NCBI GenBank assembly: GCA_003551785.1 | Contig: PUNP01000421.1 | Location: 1 to 29,223, forward strand | Length of the DNA stretch: 29,223 bases | Origin: Candidatus Brocadiaceae bacterium | GTDB taxonomy: Bacteria > Planctomycetota > Brocadiia > SM23-32 | Reading direction: 5' to 3' | Part shown: piece by piece, positions 25,921 to 29,223 of the stretch | Position numbering within the stretch: position 1 is the stretch's first letter | How the letters are laid out: each line of letters begins with the position of its first letter | Program-made: the position numbers and the translations under genes | Notes under the pieces: model-generated | Database searches by the model: none | Seen by the model: only the letters and a program-made list of their open reading frames with translations | Told to the model about the DNA's origin: nothing

Positions 25921-27453
25921 TTATCCCTCTCTCTGCCAAATGTTGGCGGTTCGGTTGTCATTTGTTTTGCAACCATGCAATTCCGGCTCCCCGCAATCTT
26001 TTGTTATAATCAATGGTGAATAATTATCTGCCTCCGCACTTAAATGCGAAAGCGTAATTGAACTGCTCTGCTGACAGAATATTGCCGGGCGCTTTTCAGG
26101 AGAAGAACATTCAAAGGTGGTATTATTCAAGTTAAGATTTTCTATATGTCTTGCATAAACGCCATAAGCAGGCATGACTCCCCACACATTCTTATCCTCC
26201 GTCCAGCGCCAATCCTCGGAATGATAGGCGATATCGTTTATGTCTATGACATCTCTGCGCTCGGCTTCATCAGCCGTACCGCCGCCGGGAAATGTAATGT
26301 GAATATTACTTAAGAAAACGCTTTCAATAACGCTTTCCGGATGGCCGTGGAAAATCATCACGCTGTTTTGGTCAGGACGGAGGCGCATATCGGCAATCTG
26401 CCGCGCGGAAAAAGCATCCCTGTCACGCCAGGGGCTGACCGGCCCGTCCACTGCTGTGGCCCTGAGGTTATTAAAATAAACATTTTTTATTTTCCCAAGC
26501 GGCATAAGCGGCGGCTGGTTATCCATTGAGCCGATATCCGTCCAGTTACCCAGAAACATAGAAACCGGTGCTGTTACCCTGTCCATAACGATATTTGAAA
26601 AAATACAGTTCTTGATCTCAGCCCCTTCGAACATACCCATTTTAACCCCCCCCCCTCCGCAGTTCTGAAATACGCAGTTGGAAACAGTAATATTCTCAAA
26701 ATTCCCCTTGGACAGAGGTCCCAGCCTGACAGCCGCCCACTTAGAACTGATATGGCAGTTTACCACCGACAGATTTGTTAATGGTTTGTCGGCGGAACTT
26801 GTAGTAAGGGCAATGCCGTCGTCCCCACACTCCAGGTGACAATCCGAGATGGTGGTGAAAGCACAGCTTTCGATGTTGAAGCCATCCTGCTTTTTGTTGC
26901 GAATAGTGACGTTATACAGGTGGACATAACTGCAGTATTTCAGATGAGTGCACCAGGAAAACGCATTTTCCAGCCTCAGCCCGCTTATGTGCACCTCGTC
27001 GCACTTTTCAAAGCGAATGAGCATGGGACGCTGCTTGCCTCTTCCATCGGCCTCTTTTGGAGAAACAGGAGCTTTGCCCCGGAAATTTCCATCGATTATC
27101 CCTTCACCGGTCAGTCTTATGTTGTGTTCCTCGCAGGCGTATATCAGACATCTGTCCAGAGGTTCTGGATAATACGGTGAAATTCCGGTATCGTCGGCGT
27201 AATCCGCCAATTGATCACTTCCTAAAATCCTGGCATTGCCGGCAATATGCAGAGTGACGTTGCTGAGCAGAGATATGGTTCCGATTAAATATGTCCCGCC
27301 ACCGGGGAACAACACCGTGCCGCCGCCATTTTTATGACAAAGGTCAATTGCTTTTTGCACCGCTGTCGTATCATACTGCTCTCCGCCACCGGAAGCACCA
27401 TGTTCTTTGACATTATAGTGACCGTTAAATTCGCTGTAATTACTCACATACAA
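25921..27453 (-). CDS. GH28-like polygalacturonase-fold hydrolase, no signal peptide
   Basis: The 510-residue protein begins with the GH28/pectate-lyase N-terminal signature (YNVKEHGASGGG, DTTAVQKAIDLCHKNGGGTVLFPGG) and continues as a parallel beta-helix. The catalytic aspartates fit GH28: Asp190 in NKKQDGFNIES and Asp211-Asp212 in CGDDGIALTTS. The usual Gly-His-Gly turn is replaced by SSKWAAVRLG, and the Arg-Ile-Lys motif by VKMG. It may therefore be an exo-acting or otherwise unusual member, acting on galacturonate or rhamnogalacturonan-type linkages. AGGAG lies seven bases before the ATG. There is no signal peptide. It is followed by the URO-D-like gene after 28 bases. Confidence 0.85.
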   Translation of the reverse strand: MYVSNYSEFNGHYNVKEHGASGGGEQYDTTAVQKAIDLCHKNGGGTVLFPGGGTYLIGTISLLSNVTLHIAGNARILGSDQLADYADDTGISPYYPEPLDRCLIYACEEHNIRLTGEGIIDGNFRGKAPVSPKEADGRGKQRPMLIRFEKCDEVHISGLRLENAFSWCTHLKYCSYVHLYNVTIRNKKQDGFNIESCAFTTISDCHLECGDDGIALTTSSADKPLTNLSVVNCHISSKWAAVRLGPLSKGNFENITVSNCVFQNCGGGGVKMGMFEGAEIKNCIFSNIVMDRVTAPVSMFLGNWTDIGSMDNQPPLMPLGKIKNVYFNNLRATAVDGPVSPWRDRDAFSARQIADMRLRPDQNSVMIFHGHPESVIESVFLSNIHITFPGGGTADEAERRDVIDINDIAYHSEDWRWTEDKNVWGVMPAYGVYARHIENLNLNNTTFECSSPEKRPAIFCQQSSSITLSHLSAEADNYSPLIITKDCGEPELHGCKTNDNRTANIWQREG

Positions 27454-27562
27454 AGTCTCCTTTATAGTGTTTCAATACCGCAACAATTTCTATCTCCCCC
27501 CTAGGAAGACCGGAAATTTACTTATACGTAACACATTCACAATCAACGGGATATCCTGCATT

Positions 27563-29098
27563 TCACAGGCATAGAATCTGGCCTTTCTTTTTGCGCAGCC
27601 AAGCACCGGACTGATTTGATTCTTTCCCGTCTTCGGCCAGCCGCACATCCGGATGCCGATTGCGCTTCCAACCGGGATGTGCCGTAGTCACACGCAAAGT
27701 TGTTATCAGCCAGTCCAGCAGACGCCGTCGGCACTGTTCGACTGTCTGACTGTGATCCGGATCATTGATAAGATTATGCTGTTCGTGCGGATCATTCTCG
27801 ATATTGTAAAGCTCATCGAAATGCTCACCATCGAACATCTCGGCAGGATAGTGCACATAGCGCCACGGGCCCCAGCGTATGGAACGGCTCCAGACGTTTT
27901 CCGTTACCGCCACTTCCCGAAGCGACGACACCTCGCCTTTCAGCAACGGAGTCATATCTTTTCCGTCGGTCCACTCCAACAGCGCTGTGCCGGTCAAAGC
28001 AGCCAGAGTCGGCGCCATGTCCACGCTCTCGACCAGAGCATTTTCAACCTTACCCTCATCGGCTATCCCCGGAATCCGCCAAATTGTGGGTATCCGGCAG
28101 ACAGCCTCTGATGATATCCCCGGCTTTTTCTCGGGAAGCCCGTAAAGCCCGTGAAAACAGCCGTGGTCCGTATTATAAATCACAATGGTATTATCGGCTA
28201 AACCGGACTGCTCCAGGAAATCAAGCAAACGTCCGACCGCATGATCCACCTGGGTGACGCAGGCCAGCGTGCCTTTATAAACCCTTCGCAGTCCGGACAA
28301 GTGGTCGTCAGGCTGGTATGGCCAGGAATAATCGGCCAGTTTTTGCTGCATCTTTTGAAAATGGGGCGGCCTTCCCTGTCCTTCATCGTAAAAATAAGAT
28401 TCAGGCAGTTCGATATCGTCTGGATACATGTCCCAGAAGCGCTGATCAGGGGTAAGTTGATGATGGGGGCGCGGCAATGAGACATGAATACAGAAAGGGC
28501 TTTCATCACTATTGTTCATAAACTCAACAGCCTGGTCCACGCACCAGTTTTCCACATTGTGTTCGAACGGCATTTCTGACGGCCGCGCATCCCATCCGGA
28601 CGGTTCCTTGCCAAGATGTTTTGCCCATAAAGTGGAACTGTCTTCCAGGTGCAGGATTCCATGTTTTTGCAGATAACGGGCATAGGGAGCTTCTTCCAAA
28701 GGCTGCCCCTGACGCTGCGGATAGTAACCATCGGCGTACAGGTCAACGGCATCGGCTATCCAGTTGACCGGATCATCCGGCAGGTGCAGTTTGCCGATAC
28801 CCGCCGTTCGGTATCCGACCTTTTTAAAATGATGAAGATAACTCGGCAGCCTTTCCGGAGTGGGGCCGGACAAACCATAATATCCGTGATTATGACAGTA
28901 CTGCCCCGATAGATTCGAAACACGGCTTGGGGTACATATAGTGTTCTGAGTATAGGCATTTGAAAACCTTACCCCCGTCTCCGCCAACCGGTCCAGATTC
29001 GGAGTTATCACCTGGCTGTTTCCTTCACATCCCAGCAAATCGGCCCGGTGCTGGTCTGAAATAATGTGTAGAATGTTATACCGTTTCGGAATATCAAT
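27563..29098 (-). CDS. S1-family sulfatase (FGly type) without a canonical start codon
   Basis: The catalytic domain is intact: metal strand YNILHIISDQHRADLLG, FGly motif C-T-P-S-R (Cys55 if counting starts at 29098), HVSLPRPHHQL, YNTDHGCFHGLYG and LYNIENDPHEQHNL. The first TTG in frame (29038) falls after the SDQH metal strand and would give a defective enzyme. Upstream the frame stays open to a TAA at 29180-29182 with no ATG, GTG or TTG. The best position is ATT at 29098 (then DIPKRYNIL), preceded by AGGT; it may be a rare start or a mutated ATG. The open frame further upstream runs into a dispersed repeat. No signal peptide is visible. It leads the minus-strand set and is 109 bases before the GH28-like gene. 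Confidence 0.8.
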   Translation of the reverse strand: MDIPKRYNILHIISDQHRADLLGCEGNSQVITPNLDRLAETGVRFSNAYTQNTICTPSRVSNLSGQYCHNHGYYGLSGPTPERLPSYLHHFKKVGYRTAGIGKLHLPDDPVNWIADAVDLYADGYYPQRQGQPLEEAPYARYLQKHGILHLEDSSTLWAKHLGKEPSGWDARPSEMPFEHNVENWCVDQAVEFMNNSDESPFCIHVSLPRPHHQLTPDQRFWDMYPDDIELPESYFYDEGQGRPPHFQKMQQKLADYSWPYQPDDHLSGLRRVYKGTLACVTQVDHAVGRLLDFLEQSGLADNTIVIYNTDHGCFHGLYGLPEKKPGISSEAVCRIPTIWRIPGIADEGKVENALVESVDMAPTLAALTGTALLEWTDGKDMTPLLKGEVSSLREVAVTENVWSRSIRWGPWRYVHYPAEMFDGEHFDELYNIENDPHEQHNLINDPDHSQTVEQCRRRLLDWLITTLRVTTAHPGWKRNRHPDVRLAEDGKESNQSGAWLRKKKGQILCL

Positions 29099-29123
29099 TG
29101 TACCTGATTTGAGCGATTCTCGG

Positions 29124-29168
29124 TTGTTATAAAAGCCCCCTGGGCGTAAGTATTCAGTGAACCACGTT
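29124..29168 (-). repeat. 45-bp dispersed repeat, copy 2 (inverted copy at 2891-2935)
   Basis: On the minus strand this begins with the same 18 bases (AACGTGGTTCACTGAATA) as 2891-2908 and agrees at 32 of 45 positions overall. It lies just upstream of the sulfatase at 27563, inside that gene's upstream open frame. The last 50 bases of the window show nothing recognisable. Confidence 0.55.
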
Positions 29169-29223
29169 GGCCACTGATATTATGATACTAAAATTTGACC
29201 TTACAATCAAGTATATATTCTAT

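Overview
The window is an accessory, catabolic region of a bacterial chromosome. It holds six S1-type (formylglycine) sulfatase genes, a GH95-like protein, a GH63/MGH1-like (alpha/alpha)6 hydrolase, a GH28-like beta-helix enzyme, a GH43-like beta-propeller, a secreted beta-helix protein, an oligogalacturonate-lyase-like beta-propeller, a large FAD-dependent oxidoreductase and a URO-D-like protein. This mix, with GC-rich hairpin intergenic elements, suggests the PVC superphylum (Kiritimatiellota, Lentisphaerota or a relative). That placement is inferred from gene families, not from a marker gene. I saw no rRNA, tRNA, CRISPR array or core housekeeping gene.

Layout. Positions 1-334: a dispersed repeat, then a candidate promoter and palindrome. 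Positions 335-5953 (+): FAD oxidoreductase (frameshifted at a C9 tract), a short beta-helix relic, a secreted beta-helix protein, and a beta-propeller broken by a 10-bp tandem duplication. Positions 11572-5991 (-): MGH1-like hydrolase followed by three sulfatases with overlapping or nearly touching ends; the middle sulfatase has a one-base frameshift. Positions 11573-11929: a hairpin-rich element with terminal inverted repeats. Positions 15822-11930 (-): argininosuccinate-lyase-like C-N lyase, MmgE/PrpD protein and TauE/SafE transporter. Positions 16171-16912 (+): cupin and a truncated URO-D relic. Positions 16913-17634: gene-free and repeat-rich, including an inverted copy of the repeat at the window start. 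Positions 29098-17635 (-): sulfatase, GH28-like, URO-D-like, GH43-like, sulfatase, a 275-bp MITE-like element, GH95-like protein, sulfatase.

How the genes may work together. Many sulfatases plus GH95-, GH28- and GH43-type enzymes point to breakdown of a sulfated, possibly fucose- or uronate-containing polysaccharide. Only the beta-helix protein at 2958 has an obvious signal peptide. The sulfatases and hydrolases start directly at their folded domains, so most of the pathway looks cytoplasmic, acting on imported oligosaccharides. The TauE/SafE protein could move sulfite, sulfate or an organic acid. The lyase + MmgE/PrpD pair resembles the two-enzyme logic of iminodisuccinate catabolism and may be a separate module.

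Signs of decay and mobility are frequent: three frameshifted genes, two gene relics, one sulfatase without a canonical start codon, a MITE with a target-site duplication, and two families of inverted dispersed repeats. Some single-base frameshifts could be sequencing errors; the 10-bp duplication is harder to explain that way.
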